NCBI RefSeq assembly: GCF_003668575.1 | Contig: NZ_RCVZ01000015.1 | Location: 1 to 64,000, forward strand | DNA: 64,000 bases | From: Falsibacillus albus | GTDB lineage: Bacteria > Bacillota > Bacilli > Bacillales > DSM-25281 | Direction of reading: 5' to 3' | In this document: piece by piece, positions 1-7,840 of the stretch | Layout of the letters: every line of letters starts with the position of its first letter | Position numbering within the stretch: position 1 is the first letter of the stretch | Made by a program: the position numbers and the translations under genes | Notes under the pieces: model-generated | Database searches by the model: none | What the model saw: only the letters and a program-made list of their open reading frames with translations | Told to the model about the DNA's origin: nothing

Positions 1-500
1 TTCTGGTTCCCTTTATCACGAAATCCGCTTCTGACGGGCATCAGATCCCCATTCTGGTTCCCTTTATCACGGAATTCTCTTCCGATGGGCATCAGATCCC
101 CTTTCTGATTCCCTTCATCACAGAATTTTCTTCCGATAGGCATCAGATCTCCATTCTGATTCCCTTTATCACGGAATCCACTTCTGACGGGCATCAGATC
201 CCCATTCTGGTTCCCTTTATCACGGAATTCACTTCTGACGGGCATCAGATCCCCATTCTGGTTCCCTTTATCACGAAATTCTCTTCTGACGGGCATCAGA
301 TCTCCATTCTGATTCCCTTTATCACAGAATTTTCTTCCGACAGGCATCAGATCTCCATTCTGATTCCCTTTATCACGGAATCCACTTCTGACGGGCATCA
401 GATCCCCTTTCTGGTTCCCTTTATCACGGATTTCTCTTCCGACGGGCATCAGATCCCCATTCTGGTTCCCTTTATCACGATATTCTCTTCTGACGGGCAT
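1..500 (-). repeat. 51-bp tandem repeat array, ten copies, open in one minus-strand frame
   Basis: Ten head-to-tail copies of a 51-bp unit reach the left window edge (the last copy is cut). Read on the minus strand from the ATG at 498-500, each unit is 17 codons and encodes variants of MPVRSEFRDKGNQNGDL. All ten copies stay open, with no stop or frameshift, and the frame runs off the edge. A possible Shine-Dalgarno (AAGGA) lies 6 nt upstream of the first ATG. Differences between copies include silent changes (AAC/AAT, GGG/GGA) and replacements (R/G, G/E/K, F/Y/I, R/C), so purifying selection is not clear. The unit is related in sequence to the 52-bp repeats near 29.6 and 44.6 kb. It may be a translated repeat protein or a minisatellite that happens to be a multiple of three. 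Confidence 0.9.
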
Positions 501-811
501 CTGATTTCCTTACTAGTGTTTTCAAGCTCTTAATTTTAAATATGTAATATTCAGCTTGTAACTTTGGAATTTTTTACTTATAAAAGGTTTGATCGGCTTT
601 TATCTTTTAACACTTTCGAAACATGCAAGTCGCCCTTCACCTATTCCAGCGGTCACTATTAGACCTCGCTTAATGTCTGGTTGTCCTCACCCACTTAGGG
701 ATCATACCCTAGGATTGGATTACATTCCTCAATAATATTCATTAAATAACATTTTTCCTCTCTAAGGAACACCATATTCGCTGCTGCGCTTGGTTCAGGA
801 GAAAAATGTAT
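501..811. other. Intergenic gap without a recognisable gene
   Basis: About 310 bases between the repeat array and the azoreductase terminator. I see no ORF with a ribosome binding site and no RNA I can name. A short GGGATCATACCC-type inverted repeat near 700-712 is the only structure noticed. Confidence 0.5.
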
Positions 812-840
812 AAAAAAGAACCAGCAATTTTTGCTGGTTC
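812..840 (-). terminator. Rho-independent terminator of the azoreductase gene
   Basis: A perfect 10-bp stem, GAACCAGCAA / TTGCTGGTTC with a 3-nt loop, is followed on the minus strand by a run of six T. It lies 30 bases past the azoreductase stop codon. Confidence 0.9.
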
Positions 841-869
841 AATTTTTCCTCAATTTTTTTTAAACCGAA

Positions 870-1505
870 TTAAAATGTTTTTGCAGCATCTTTTGCGCGG
901 GCAATTGCGTTTGCTTTGATTTCTTCCGCTTTGTCCGGCATTGCATTGTGACCTTCAACAAAGATTCCATCGAAGGAAGGCACACCGAAGAACTGCATCA
1001 ATACGGAAAGATAGCGATGCCCCATTTCCATCCCTGCTGCCGGACCTTCGGAATATACGCCTCCACGTGCTTGGATGTGAACCGCTTTTTTGTCTGTCAA
1101 TAGACCGACCGGCCCTTGTTCTGTATACTTGAATGTCTTCCCGGCAACCGCCACTGAATCAAGATATGCTTTCATCACTGGCGGGAATGAGAAGTTCCAT
1201 AATGGAGTGACGAAAACGTATTTGTCAGCTGAAACAAATTGCTCGCTCAACTCAGCCAAACGGCCAACCTTTGCTTGCTCTTCTGATGAAAGTTCTTCAA
1301 ATCCTTTTCCTGTTTGGAGTTTTCCCCATCCGCTGAATACATCCGCATCGATTTGGGGGATATTTTCACGATATAGATCGATATGAACGACCTCATCATT
1401 CTGATTTGCTTCTTTATAAGAATCAATAAATGCCTTCCCGACTGCCATGCTGTAAGATTGAGTATCATCGTGTGGATGAGCAGTGATGTACAATACTTTT
1501 GCCAT
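870..1505 (-). CDS. azoR: FMN-dependent NADH-azoreductase
   Basis: A 211-aa cytosolic flavoenzyme of the AzoR/AcpD family, which reduces azo dyes and quinones by two-electron transfer from NAD(P)H using FMN. Family features visible are the N-terminal strand and phosphate-binding region ([16 protein letters not shown], residues 4-19), the FMN-contacting [16 protein letters not shown] segment (about 101-116) and the [11 protein letters not shown] loop (about 145-155). The length is typical of the family. The start is supported by GAAAGGA about 10 nt upstream. The gene is monocistronic, with a strong terminator behind it and two inverted repeats upstream that could be operators. Quinone-responsive MarR/HxlR-type control is known for Bacillus azoreductases and is inferred here. 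The choice between AzoR1 and AzoR2 is not possible from sequence alone. Confidence 0.93.
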   Translation of the reverse strand: MAKVLYITAHPHDDTQSYSMAVGKAFIDSYKEANQNDEVVHIDLYRENIPQIDADVFSGWGKLQTGKGFEELSSEEQAKVGRLAELSEQFVSADKYVFVTPLWNFSFPPVMKAYLDSVAVAGKTFKYTEQGPVGLLTDKKAVHIQARGGVYSEGPAAGMEMGHRYLSVLMQFFGVPSFDGIFVEGHNAMPDKAEEIKANAIARAKDAAKTF

Positions 1506-1550
1506 TATTAAACGTCCTTTCTAAATTAAGTATAAGATAGTTTGCTGCAA

Positions 1551-1604
1551 CAAACAGAAAACCATTCGTTTCCGTTTGTCTTGAATTAATATATCTTTAA
1601 TTCA
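1551..1604 (-). promoter_or_regulatory. Two inverted repeats upstream of azoR (candidate operators)
   Basis: CAAACAGAAAAC at 1551-1562 is mirrored by GTTTCCGTTTG ending at 1578 (one mismatch). TGAATTAA at 1582-1589 is mirrored exactly by TTAATTCA at 1597-1604. Both sit 46-100 bases upstream of the azoR start codon. Dyads of this kind suit a dimeric MarR/HxlR or TetR regulator. The regulator itself is not in the window. Confidence 0.5.
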
Positions 1605-1695
1605 GAGTAATTATAAAGGCGATATTTATATTTTGCAACTAATAAGTTTGTCGGGCGAAAAAATTCCGAATGTATTTAATATCAAAAATATATTC

Positions 1696-1729
1696 AAAAA
1701 AAAAAGAACTTTGTTAGTCAACAAAGTTC
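1696..1729 (-). terminator. Terminator of the 44-aa gene
   Basis: GAACTTTGTTG / (C)AACAAAGTTC stem with a long T-run on the minus strand (A-run at 1696-1708 on the plus strand). The stem begins at the stop codon of the small gene, so termination is immediate. Confidence 0.85.
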
Positions 1730-1862
1730 AATCCCTTGATTCAAAATAAGGATTTCCGCTGATCAATTTTCTTGCCTCTTCGGTCAGTTCGAATTCAAGA
1801 TGCTCCATCCCAGTATCTTCGCTATGAAGACTGCCGTCAAAATGCACCGGCTTACCTTCCAT
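1728..1862 (-). CDS. Small acidic protein, 44 aa, unknown function
   Basis: I do not recognise this protein. It starts MEGKPVHFDGSL and ends SGNPYFESRD. It is hydrophilic and acidic (eleven Asp/Glu), with no membrane segment and no cysteine. Reality of the gene is supported by a strong ribosome binding site (GGGGGTGAT, 6 nt before ATG) and a strong terminator that begins at the stop codon. It is transcribed alone on the minus strand. Confidence 0.72.
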   Translation of the reverse strand: MEGKPVHFDGSLHSEDTGMEHLEFELTEEARKLISGNPYFESRD

Positions 1863-2030
1863 ACACACATCACCCCCAATTAGTTATTTAATAGTATGTA
1901 CTACCATTTTACTATTTACTTATGATTTATTGCATTTATTTTTTGATTATTTAGAAAATAATATTTATTCCCATTGGATTTTAGTGTAAAATTACACTAA
2001 AATGATAAAAAATACAAAATGGAGGGAATC

Positions 2031-2423
2031 ATGAAAAAGAAGTTGCTATCATTGCTGCTTATTGTTTTTTGTATCCTATTTGGAGGATTCGGTATATTGT
2101 ATGATGGACTGTACGGAAATCCTTTCCGAGATTATTTGATGAAAAATGACACAATGAGATATTTAAATGATATCGGGTATACAAAAAATGATCTTTTGTC
2201 AGTAAGAACAAACTATTCTATGAAAATAAATTCGGATAAAGTCAAAGGAACACTTGCTAAGGTGACTTTCAAGGATGAGCCCCAAGACACATATATTTAT
2301 TTTCAACAGAATTCTAACCAAAAAATTATCCAGGCATGCGACTACTTAGATGGGCACATAATGAAAAATAACTATACGCCTGAACGAAAACACATGCTTA
2401 AAAACTGCAAAAGCATCTACTAA
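2031..2423 (+). CDS. DUF3139-like small membrane-anchored or secreted protein
   Basis: A 130-aa protein with a basic start (MKKKLL) and one hydrophobic segment (residues 4-24) that acts as signal anchor or uncleaved signal, followed by a soluble extracytoplasmic domain of about 105 residues. There is no lipobox cysteine. The domain resembles DUF3139 of Firmicutes, whose function is unknown. The in-frame ATG four codons upstream (2019) is rejected because GGAGGG sits just before the ATG at 2031 and would be inside the coding region otherwise. A large hairpin follows the stop. Confidence 0.7.
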   Translation: MKKKLLSLLLIVFCILFGGFGILYDGLYGNPFRDYLMKNDTMRYLNDIGYTKNDLLSVRTNYSMKINSDKVKGTLAKVTFKDEPQDTYIYFQQNSNQKIIQACDYLDGHIMKNNYTPERKHMLKNCKSIY

Positions 2424-2426
2424 ACA

Positions 2427-2466
2427 GGGTATGCCCCATGGTGACAGGCACCAAGGGGGCATACCC
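2427..2466. terminator. Hairpin between convergent genes, with GGTGACAGGCACC core
   Basis: GGGTATGCCCC pairs with GGGGGCATACCC around a loop containing TGGTGACAGGCACCA, itself an imperfect inverted repeat. T-runs are weak on both sides, so termination is likely but not certain. The loop core recurs in reverse orientation at 12500-12515. Confidence 0.6.
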
Positions 2467-2473
2467 TCTTGCT

Positions 2474-2680
2474 TCATTTGTATTTTTCTGCTTCTTCCTC
2501 GAGTTCTTTTTCGATTTCTTCATCTGGGACTAATATATTTTTTTCTTCTGTTTGCAGGTGGCGTTTTATTTCCCTGAGCTGCTGTTTGATTGTTGATAAA
2601 CTATAGAGGACATAGATCACAAACAGAATCGGCAGGATGAATGTAAATATAGATAGGATGCCAGCCATTTTATTGTTCAA
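2474..2680 (-). CDS. Single-pass membrane protein with a coiled-coil tail
   Basis: 68 aa. Residues 6-27 form one hydrophobic helix (ILSIFTFILPILFVIYVLYS); the rest is charged and heptad-like (IKQQLREIKRHL ... EEIEKELEEEAEKYK), suggesting a cytosolic coiled coil. The TTG start at 2680 overlaps the end of the upstream kinase gene by 11 bp and is preceded by AAAGGAG inside that gene, so translation is probably coupled. The spacing to TTG is short; an ATG four codons later is the alternative start. Function unknown. Confidence 0.65.
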   Translation of the reverse strand: MNNKMAGILSIFTFILPILFVIYVLYSLSTIKQQLREIKRHLQTEEKNILVPDEEIEKELEEEAEKYK

Positions 2681-3233
2681 TCACTCCTTTTGTTTGATGA
2701 ACTCTTATGGATTCTTGTTCGATCGCTTCAATGTATGCTTTGATTTCCTTTTTATTTTTCAGTGTAATGACCTCATTATTTGACCCTTTTGCCAGAAAGT
2801 CTTGAAATCGTACATTCATTTTTTCTTTTCGAGGAAAATAAGTCGTCCAAATGAATTTGAGAAATTCCCAATCAAGCTTTTCCTTACAGCCTTCCCCAAG
2901 ATCCGGACGTGTCCTGCCAATGTTTTTCAGCCATCTTTTGAATACTCGAAAAAGACATACGCGGCGGGGCAGCTCCAGGTAGATGATCGTATCAGCTTTC
3001 TCTGCTCTGATTTCATATGTATTGGTGTAATTCCCTTCCATGATCCATGAATTTCTTTCCGCAATATTTCTCTGTGCAGAAGAAAAATCTTCAAGGCTCG
3101 CTTGAACCCAGCCCGGCTTCCAAAAGTATGCATCCAAATGAAATACTGGAATATTCAAAGCTGTCCCTAGCCTTTTTGCAAACGTTGATTTCCCTACGCC
3201 AGCACTTACCCCAATCACCATGATCCTTTTCAT
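2670..3233 (-). CDS. P-loop kinase, FlaR / topology-modulation-protein-like
   Basis: 187 aa. The N-terminal Walker A (GVSAGVGKSTFAKRLG, residues 7-22), the FHLDAYFWKPGW motif and an IMEGNYT segment place it in the AAA/adenylate-kinase-like group often annotated as FlaR or topology modulation protein; these are small cytosolic NTP-dependent kinases of unproven substrate. The ATG at 3233 is preferred over one 48 nt upstream because AGAGG precedes it at good spacing. The following membrane-protein gene overlaps its end. Confidence 0.75.
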   Translation of the reverse strand: MKRIMVIGVSAGVGKSTFAKRLGTALNIPVFHLDAYFWKPGWVQASLEDFSSAQRNIAERNSWIMEGNYTNTYEIRAEKADTIIYLELPRRVCLFRVFKRWLKNIGRTRPDLGEGCKEKLDWEFLKFIWTTYFPRKEKMNVRFQDFLAKGSNNEVITLKNKKEIKAYIEAIEQESIRVHQTKGVIEQ

Positions 3234-3344
3234 GAATTCCTCTTCCCCCTTTTCCACACTCATTTTTCCATTATAGACCAATTATCTGAATATAGGGGAA
3301 ATACTTTTTCTAATTGTCAAATAAATTCGCAAAAAAAATCAGGA

Positions 3345-4208
3345 TTATCCATCCTGACATGCGTTTTTCCAATATTTCCAGGCAACCATATACTCTTCAA
3401 GATCATTAGGATGATGAATCAGACAAGTCCCCATCCGCAAAAACAAGCCTATTAAGACCTCTCCATATAAGAAATGCCCACATATAGCGTGATAGCCATT
3501 TAATTCTGCTGCTGCACATTCGATTGTTTCACGGGACAAATCATCTGGTGATGAGCAAAAGGCATAAATCAAGTCATACAATGGATCTCCATAAATGGGA
3601 GTTGGATCGATCACACCACTTAAATCGCCATCATTGAATAAAAAATTATGAACCCCGCAGTCTCCGTGAATCAAGAATGGAGCATCCAAATATGAATAGC
3701 GTTCAGGTTGATCGACTAGCCCGCGTACATATTGAATATCCTCCACACTCAAGAATCCTTGTAGCAGTCCCGACGTTTCTTCGATCCTCCCATGCAAAAA
3801 CGCGCGCCATGAATCCTTCTCCTCACCAAGCCAGCCCCACTTGGCATGATCCTCTTCTTTCTTGTAATGGTTGATTGCCTCATGAACCAAGATTTTTAAC
3901 ATTTTCTTTTTATGTCTTCGGGTATAATTTGTAGAACCCTGTAAGAATGTGTATACGATATAGCGATTAGCAGGATCTTGATACACTAGATCAGGAAAGT
4001 GCTTGACCGATTGATAATTCTGTAAAAACCCTGCCTCTGCCGATAAGACTGTTTCCTCATTCAATTTCACTACAAAGCGATGGTGATCACGTTCAAGCAG
4101 TAGAAATACTTCGCTGGATGTGCCCCCGGAAAGCGGCACGACTTGGATACTGGTGTCAGAAATTATTTGTTTCACAGTTAATTCATTAATGATTTCTCTT
4201 ATGTCCAT
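3345..4208 (-). CDS. Aminoglycoside/choline-kinase-like phosphotransferase (APH family)
   Basis: A 287-aa protein-kinase-like fold. Visible motifs are a glycine-rich loop (PLSGGTSSEVFLL, residues 25-37), the conserved lysine in FVVKLN, the Brenner-type catalytic loop HGDCGVHNFLF (about 180-190) and the metal-binding DPTPIYGDPLYD (about 198-209). The family phosphorylates small hydroxyl-bearing substrates; the substrate here cannot be inferred, and antibiotic resistance should not be assumed. GAAGGTGAAAT before ATG supports the start. The small membrane-protein gene just upstream on the same strand (22 bp gap) may be co-transcribed. Confidence 0.85.
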   Translation of the reverse strand: MDIREIINELTVKQIISDTSIQVVPLSGGTSSEVFLLLERDHHRFVVKLNEETVLSAEAGFLQNYQSVKHFPDLVYQDPANRYIVYTFLQGSTNYTRRHKKKMLKILVHEAINHYKKEEDHAKWGWLGEEKDSWRAFLHGRIEETSGLLQGFLSVEDIQYVRGLVDQPERYSYLDAPFLIHGDCGVHNFLFNDGDLSGVIDPTPIYGDPLYDLIYAFCSSPDDLSRETIECAAAELNGYHAICGHFLYGEVLIGLFLRMGTCLIHHPNDLEEYMVAWKYWKNACQDG

Positions 4209-4230
4209 ATTTCACCTTCATCATTTTAAA

Positions 4231-4407
4231 TCAAGAGCCACCTGGACCCATGTAGCGATTATCCCCCTGAACGTAATTGGAATCATCCCCAGGTTTTGCG
4301 TGCGGGTGTGTTGTGGTCTCAGGGTTATTGTTGTTTTTCTTTCTTCGACGATCAATGTAATAGGCAAATCCGATCGCTCCTGCAATTGGTATGAGTAGCC
4401 AAATCAT
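4231..4407 (-). CDS. 58-aa single-pass membrane protein
   Basis: Starts MIWLLIPIAGAIGFAYYIDR, a single N-terminal membrane helix, followed by a basic patch (RRRKKNNNN) and a polar, Pro/Gly-rich tail ending MGPGGS. AAGGAGGGG lies 6 nt before ATG, which is strong support for so short a gene. It ends 22 bp before the APH-like kinase start and probably shares its transcript. I do not recognise the family; the topology suggests the tail is cytosolic. Confidence 0.75.
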   Translation of the reverse strand: MIWLLIPIAGAIGFAYYIDRRRKKNNNNPETTTHPHAKPGDDSNYVQGDNRYMGPGGS

Positions 4408-4555
4408 CCAATCCCCTCCTTTTTACCATATTAACACAATATTCCATTTATTTTTTGATTTTTCTTACTCCACTACAGCTTTGCTTGAAAAAGATTCGAT
4501 GGCACATCAATCAAAAACCTGAGATAATAAAAGAAAAAAAGGTGGAAATGTTCGA

Positions 4556-5452
4556 ATGCGCATCTATGGAGCACTTATTTCACTGAGTTTGATTTGGGGT
4601 CTATCATTCGTTTTTATTAAATGGCTTTCAGAATTTGCAGGTGTCTGGGGAACTGTATTCATCCGCTGCTTAGCAGGAGCGGTCATCCTCCTTCCGATTC
4701 TATACATAAAGAGAAAGGAAATCATCAGACCGATTCCGTGGAAAAACTTGATCATCGTCGGGATTTTGAACTGCGGACTCCCATGGGGATTGATTTCCTT
4801 AAGTGAAACGGCACTAAACAGCAGTACAGCTGCTGTATTGAATGCAATGACACCGATTTGCACCGGCTTAATCGGGTTCCTTTTCTTTTCAAACAAACTT
4901 AATCGAATGCAATGGGCGGGCATCTTCATTGGGTTTATTGGTATTTGGGTGTTGATGGGTGCTCACGTAAAACCGGTAGAAACTTTTAGCTTTGTCGGTT
5001 TTGGCACGATGCTCCTCGCCACTATCTGCTACGGGTCGGCATCACAGTTCACTAAGCATTATTTGAATGGGGCAGGAGTCGTTTTGATCACGACCGTTTC
5101 CTTACTGACGGGGTCGTTGATCGGGCTGTTGGGAATGATTTTGTCAGGTCCTTCAATGACAGAACCTCTTTCGGGTGAAGTATGGATATCCATTATTGGT
5201 TTGGGATGTTTCGGTTCAGGTATTGCCACACTCCTCTATTTTTATATCATGACAAAGGGAAGTCCGGAGTTTGCCTCTACTGTCACCTATATCATACCCG
5301 CTACAGCAATGATTTGGGGATATGTCCTCCTTCATGAACATATCACGAAAAACTTAGTGATCGGTTTGTTGATCATCTTTACCGGCATTGCCATGACCAA
5401 GGCAAGGAAAAGAAAAATCATCGGTGGGCAACCGGCAAGAAAACACGCCTAA
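4556..5452 (+). CDS. EamA/DMT-family transporter
   Basis: 298 aa with about ten hydrophobic helices in two repeated halves, the standard two-EamA-domain layout. The first half begins IYGALISLSLIWGLSFVFIK, and the second starts near residue 145 (GFGTMLLATICYGSASQF). The C-terminus is basic (KARKRK), as usual for cytosolic ends. DMT exporters move amino acids or metabolites; the substrate is not predictable. AAAGGTGG precedes the ATG. A strong terminator follows. Confidence 0.88.
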   Translation: MRIYGALISLSLIWGLSFVFIKWLSEFAGVWGTVFIRCLAGAVILLPILYIKRKEIIRPIPWKNLIIVGILNCGLPWGLISLSETALNSSTAAVLNAMTPICTGLIGFLFFSNKLNRMQWAGIFIGFIGIWVLMGAHVKPVETFSFVGFGTMLLATICYGSASQFTKHYLNGAGVVLITTVSLLTGSLIGLLGMILSGPSMTEPLSGEVWISIIGLGCFGSGIATLLYFYIMTKGSPEFASTVTYIIPATAMIWGYVLLHEHITKNLVIGLLIIFTGIAMTKARKRKIIGGQPARKHA

Positions 5453-5462
5453 TCACTCTTTT

Positions 5463-5487
5463 GAACTGCATTTGCAGTTCTTTTTTT
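5463..5487 (+). terminator. Terminator of the EamA transporter gene
   Basis: GAACTGC-ATTT-GCAGTTC hairpin followed by seven T, 10 bases after the stop codon. Confidence 0.92.
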
Positions 5488-5582
5488 GTGCCTCATTTAT
5501 CATTTATTCAACATGCTTCTTAAATACCGTAATTGACAATACACGACGACACTACATTTTTTCAAAAATATCCCAATCACCC

Positions 5583-5628
5583 TTGATAAATGACATCACC
5601 GTCATTTATAATAATGACAAAGATGTCA
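5583..5628 (+). promoter_or_regulatory. Sigma-A promoter with 38-bp operator over the -10 box (MFS/TetR operon)
   Basis: TTGATA (5583-5588) and TATAAT (5607-5612) are separated by 18 bp. The -10 box is the exact centre of a 38-bp dyad: TGACATC-ACC-GTCATT-TATAAT-AATGAC-AAA-GATGTCA (5591-5628), with both half-site pairs perfectly mirrored. Nested half-sites on each arm fit binding of two regulator dimers. The TetR gene at the end of the operon is the obvious candidate repressor (inference). Confidence 0.85.
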
Positions 5629-5647
5629 TTTTAAAAGGGGTATGTAA

Positions 5648-6910
5648 ATGAAAACATTATTCAGGAATAAACAGTATTTGTTTTTGATTTGCGCACAAAT
5701 CGTCTCAAGCCTTGGGGATTGGCTGAATATTTTAGCTCTATTGATCCTTGCCGGTGTGGATTTTCACGCTTCTCCATTGGGCATCACTTTGTTGATGCTT
5801 TGTTTCTCGATTCCAATGACGCTTTTTGGCCCATTTACTGGGGTATTCGCCGACCGATATGATCGCAAAAAGTTGATGGTTGCTGCCGATCTCATCCGGG
5901 CAGCAGCCGTATTCGGAATCGTTTTTGCCCCTGCTTTGTGGACTGTCTACATCTTGGTCTTTCTCCAAAGTTCATTTTCAGCGCTTTTCACTCCTGCCAA
6001 AAATGGAAAATTGAAAGAAATCATTCCTGATGATCAAATGCAACAAGCGGTTACGATCAGTGCCATGATCGATCAAGTCAGCAAGATCATCGGACCGGTC
6101 CTCAGCGGTTTGTTAATTTCGGCATTCAGCACCAAGGCTTCTTTTTATATAGATGCCGCAACGTTCATCCTATCAGCCATCTTTTTATCACAATTAACCA
6201 TCAGTGTCCCCAAGAGAATATCAGAGAATCATTCCAAGAAGAAAAACCGTATCTTTCATGATATGATGGACGGCTTTTCCTTCATTCGCTCTATTCCGAT
6301 ATTGTTATTAGGGCTTTGTGTTCTTAGTTCCGTTCTCTTAGTGCTACAGATTGCTGATAATCAAATCATCATCCTTCTTAGAGAAGTTCCGCATTCACCT
6401 GTGAAAATATTTGGCTACGCAATGGCAGCATCTGGGGCCGGCATGTTCATCATGTCCATTATCTTGGCGAAAAAAGAAATCAAGTCTGCTCATGCCTTTA
6501 TTTCAATAGGATCGGTGGGAATCGGTGCCGGCTATGCATTAATGGTGTATTTAGTCCATCAGCCGGTCAATATCATTATGGCATGTCTTCCATTATTGGG
6601 TATGCTTGTTGGTATGAGTGCAGCTGCCGTATTCATCCCTTTCAATGTCATGGCGCAAAAAACAACGCCAGTAAACCTAAGCGGAAGGATATTTGGTACA
6701 ATAAACAGTATGACTTCGGGAGCAGCCATAATCGGGATGGTGCTTGGAGGCATCCTCGTGGAACTATTTGGCGCCGATACTACTTTTCTGTTGTCAGGAA
6801 GTTTTCTGATTATCATAGGGATTGCAGCCATCCTATCAACAGTATTTTTAAAAGGAAGTGATATGTTTGCCAAAGGTAACCAAGGATCACAAAAGAAAGC
6901 GCAAGGCTGA
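5648..6910 (+). CDS. MFS drug/solute exporter
   Basis: 420 aa, about twelve membrane helices. The conserved MFS motif A appears after the second helix as GVFADRYDRKKLMV (about residues 64-77). The start MKTLFRNKQYLFLICAQIVSSLGDWLNILAL is typical of the macrolide/enterobactin-exporter-like MFS group. AAAGGGG precedes the ATG. Its gene overlaps the TetR gene behind it by about 45 bp and shares the operator upstream, which points to an inducible efflux pump. The inducing compound is unknown. Confidence 0.88.
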   Translation: MKTLFRNKQYLFLICAQIVSSLGDWLNILALLILAGVDFHASPLGITLLMLCFSIPMTLFGPFTGVFADRYDRKKLMVAADLIRAAAVFGIVFAPALWTVYILVFLQSSFSALFTPAKNGKLKEIIPDDQMQQAVTISAMIDQVSKIIGPVLSGLLISAFSTKASFYIDAATFILSAIFLSQLTISVPKRISENHSKKKNRIFHDMMDGFSFIRSIPILLLGLCVLSSVLLVLQIADNQIIILLREVPHSPVKIFGYAMAASGAGMFIMSIILAKKEIKSAHAFISIGSVGIGAGYALMVYLVHQPVNIIMACLPLLGMLVGMSAAAVFIPFNVMAQKTTPVNLSGRIFGTINSMTSGAAIIGMVLGGILVELFGADTTFLLSGSFLIIIGIAAILSTVFLKGSDMFAKGNQGSQKKAQG

Positions 6911-7496
6911 AATAGCTGAGGCAGCACGTAAAATTTTCATTCAAAAAGGCTTTGAGCAAACCACCATGACAGATGTTGTGAACTTTACAGGCTTCAGCAG
7001 AGGCAGCGTATATCAATATTTCTCAAGCACAGATGAAATGTTTCGCTTCCTGACTGATCAAAGTGATTCTGGGTTCGAGAATACAATCCAGACACTTCTT
7101 CAAAAGCATGGATCTGCTTGGAATGCAATTGATGAATATTTAGCTGCCATCCAAGAGAATTTTATTGATAACGAGCTGGGCTTTGGGATTGTTCAGTTCG
7201 AATACTTCATAAATAGTGCGCGAAAAGAAGAACGGGCAAATTATTTATTGACTCGGTACAATTCAGCAGTGAAGAGTTTTTCCGACCTGATTCACCATGG
7301 CATTCAAAACGGTGAGTTCAAACCGATCCAGCCGGTTGAAGCGATTGTTCTCTTTTTCATTAATGTAACGGATGGTTTACTGATGCAGCGCCTCCTGACG
7401 ATCAACATTCTCCCCCCTTCAAAAGTTTATGTAAGCGAACAGCTTGAAGGACTGAAAATATATTTAAAACAGGTGCTTCAATTTCACAAAGAATAA
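6867..7496 (+). CDS. TetR/AcrR-family repressor of the MFS operon
   Basis: About 209 aa. The N-terminal helix-turn-helix is clear: IAEAARKIFIQKGFEQTTM followed by TGFSRGSVYQYFSS. The C-terminal ligand domain is family-divergent. The TTG at 6867 is chosen because AAAGGA lies 10 nt upstream; a GTG at 6858 is possible but would have no spacing to the ribosome binding site. The gene starts inside the end of the MFS gene, so the two are translationally coupled. It is the likely reader of the 38-bp operator at 5591-5628, giving autoregulation. Confidence 0.85.
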   Translation: MPKVTKDHKRKRKAEIAEAARKIFIQKGFEQTTMTDVVNFTGFSRGSVYQYFSSTDEMFRFLTDQSDSGFENTIQTLLQKHGSAWNAIDEYLAAIQENFIDNELGFGIVQFEYFINSARKEERANYLLTRYNSAVKSFSDLIHHGIQNGEFKPIQPVEAIVLFFINVTDGLLMQRLLTINILPPSKVYVSEQLEGLKIYLKQVLQFHKE

Positions 7497-7531
7497 AAGT
7501 ATTTCTGCGGTTTATATTGCAGAAAGAACCA

Positions 7532-7570
7532 AAAATGCTCACTGGATAATATCCAATGAGCATTTTCCTC
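7532..7570 (+). terminator. Terminator after the TetR gene
   Basis: AAAATGCTCA-C-TGGATA ... TCCA-ATGAGCATTTT hairpin followed by CCTCTTT. A weaker hairpin (TTTCTGC ... GCAGAAA) precedes it at 7502-7524. Confidence 0.75.
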
Positions 7571-7658
7571 TTTGCATAGACCTATTCATTGTCATCATGT
7601 TTCTTCCAAACAACTAAAATCAATATCTTACAGTGCTTTACTCAGGGTAACGATTGAT

Positions 7659-7755
7659 TTATCTGCGAAAATTAAAATATATCTGCGAATTTGTAATTAT
7701 ATCTGTGAATACGGACCATATATCTGCGAAAATCCCAATATATCGATTATTCTAC
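7659..7755. repeat. 20-bp-spaced array of ATCTGCGAA motifs
   Basis: ATCTGCGAA (one copy ATCTGTGAA) occurs at 7661, 7681, 7701 and 7722, with a degenerate ATCGATT at 7742. The interval is 20, 20, 21 and 20 bp. The spacer bases vary and are AT-rich. The array fills the gap between the TetR terminator and the end of the minus-strand membrane-protein gene. Confidence 0.75.
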
Positions 7756-7840
7756 AAATTTCTACAAAATCTGACACCTCCATTATAACTCAGATAACCC
7801 AGAAACTGTGCAGGAAACCGTTTGGAAATATGACAGCCGG

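Noticed and set aside
1-500. Regular repeats as a CRISPR array
   Set aside because: The 51-bp units are contiguous with no unique spacers between them, and no cas genes are present.
621-632. ACATGCAAGTCG, as found near the 5' end of 16S rRNA
   Set aside because: Only 12 bases match; the sequence on either side is not 16S rRNA.
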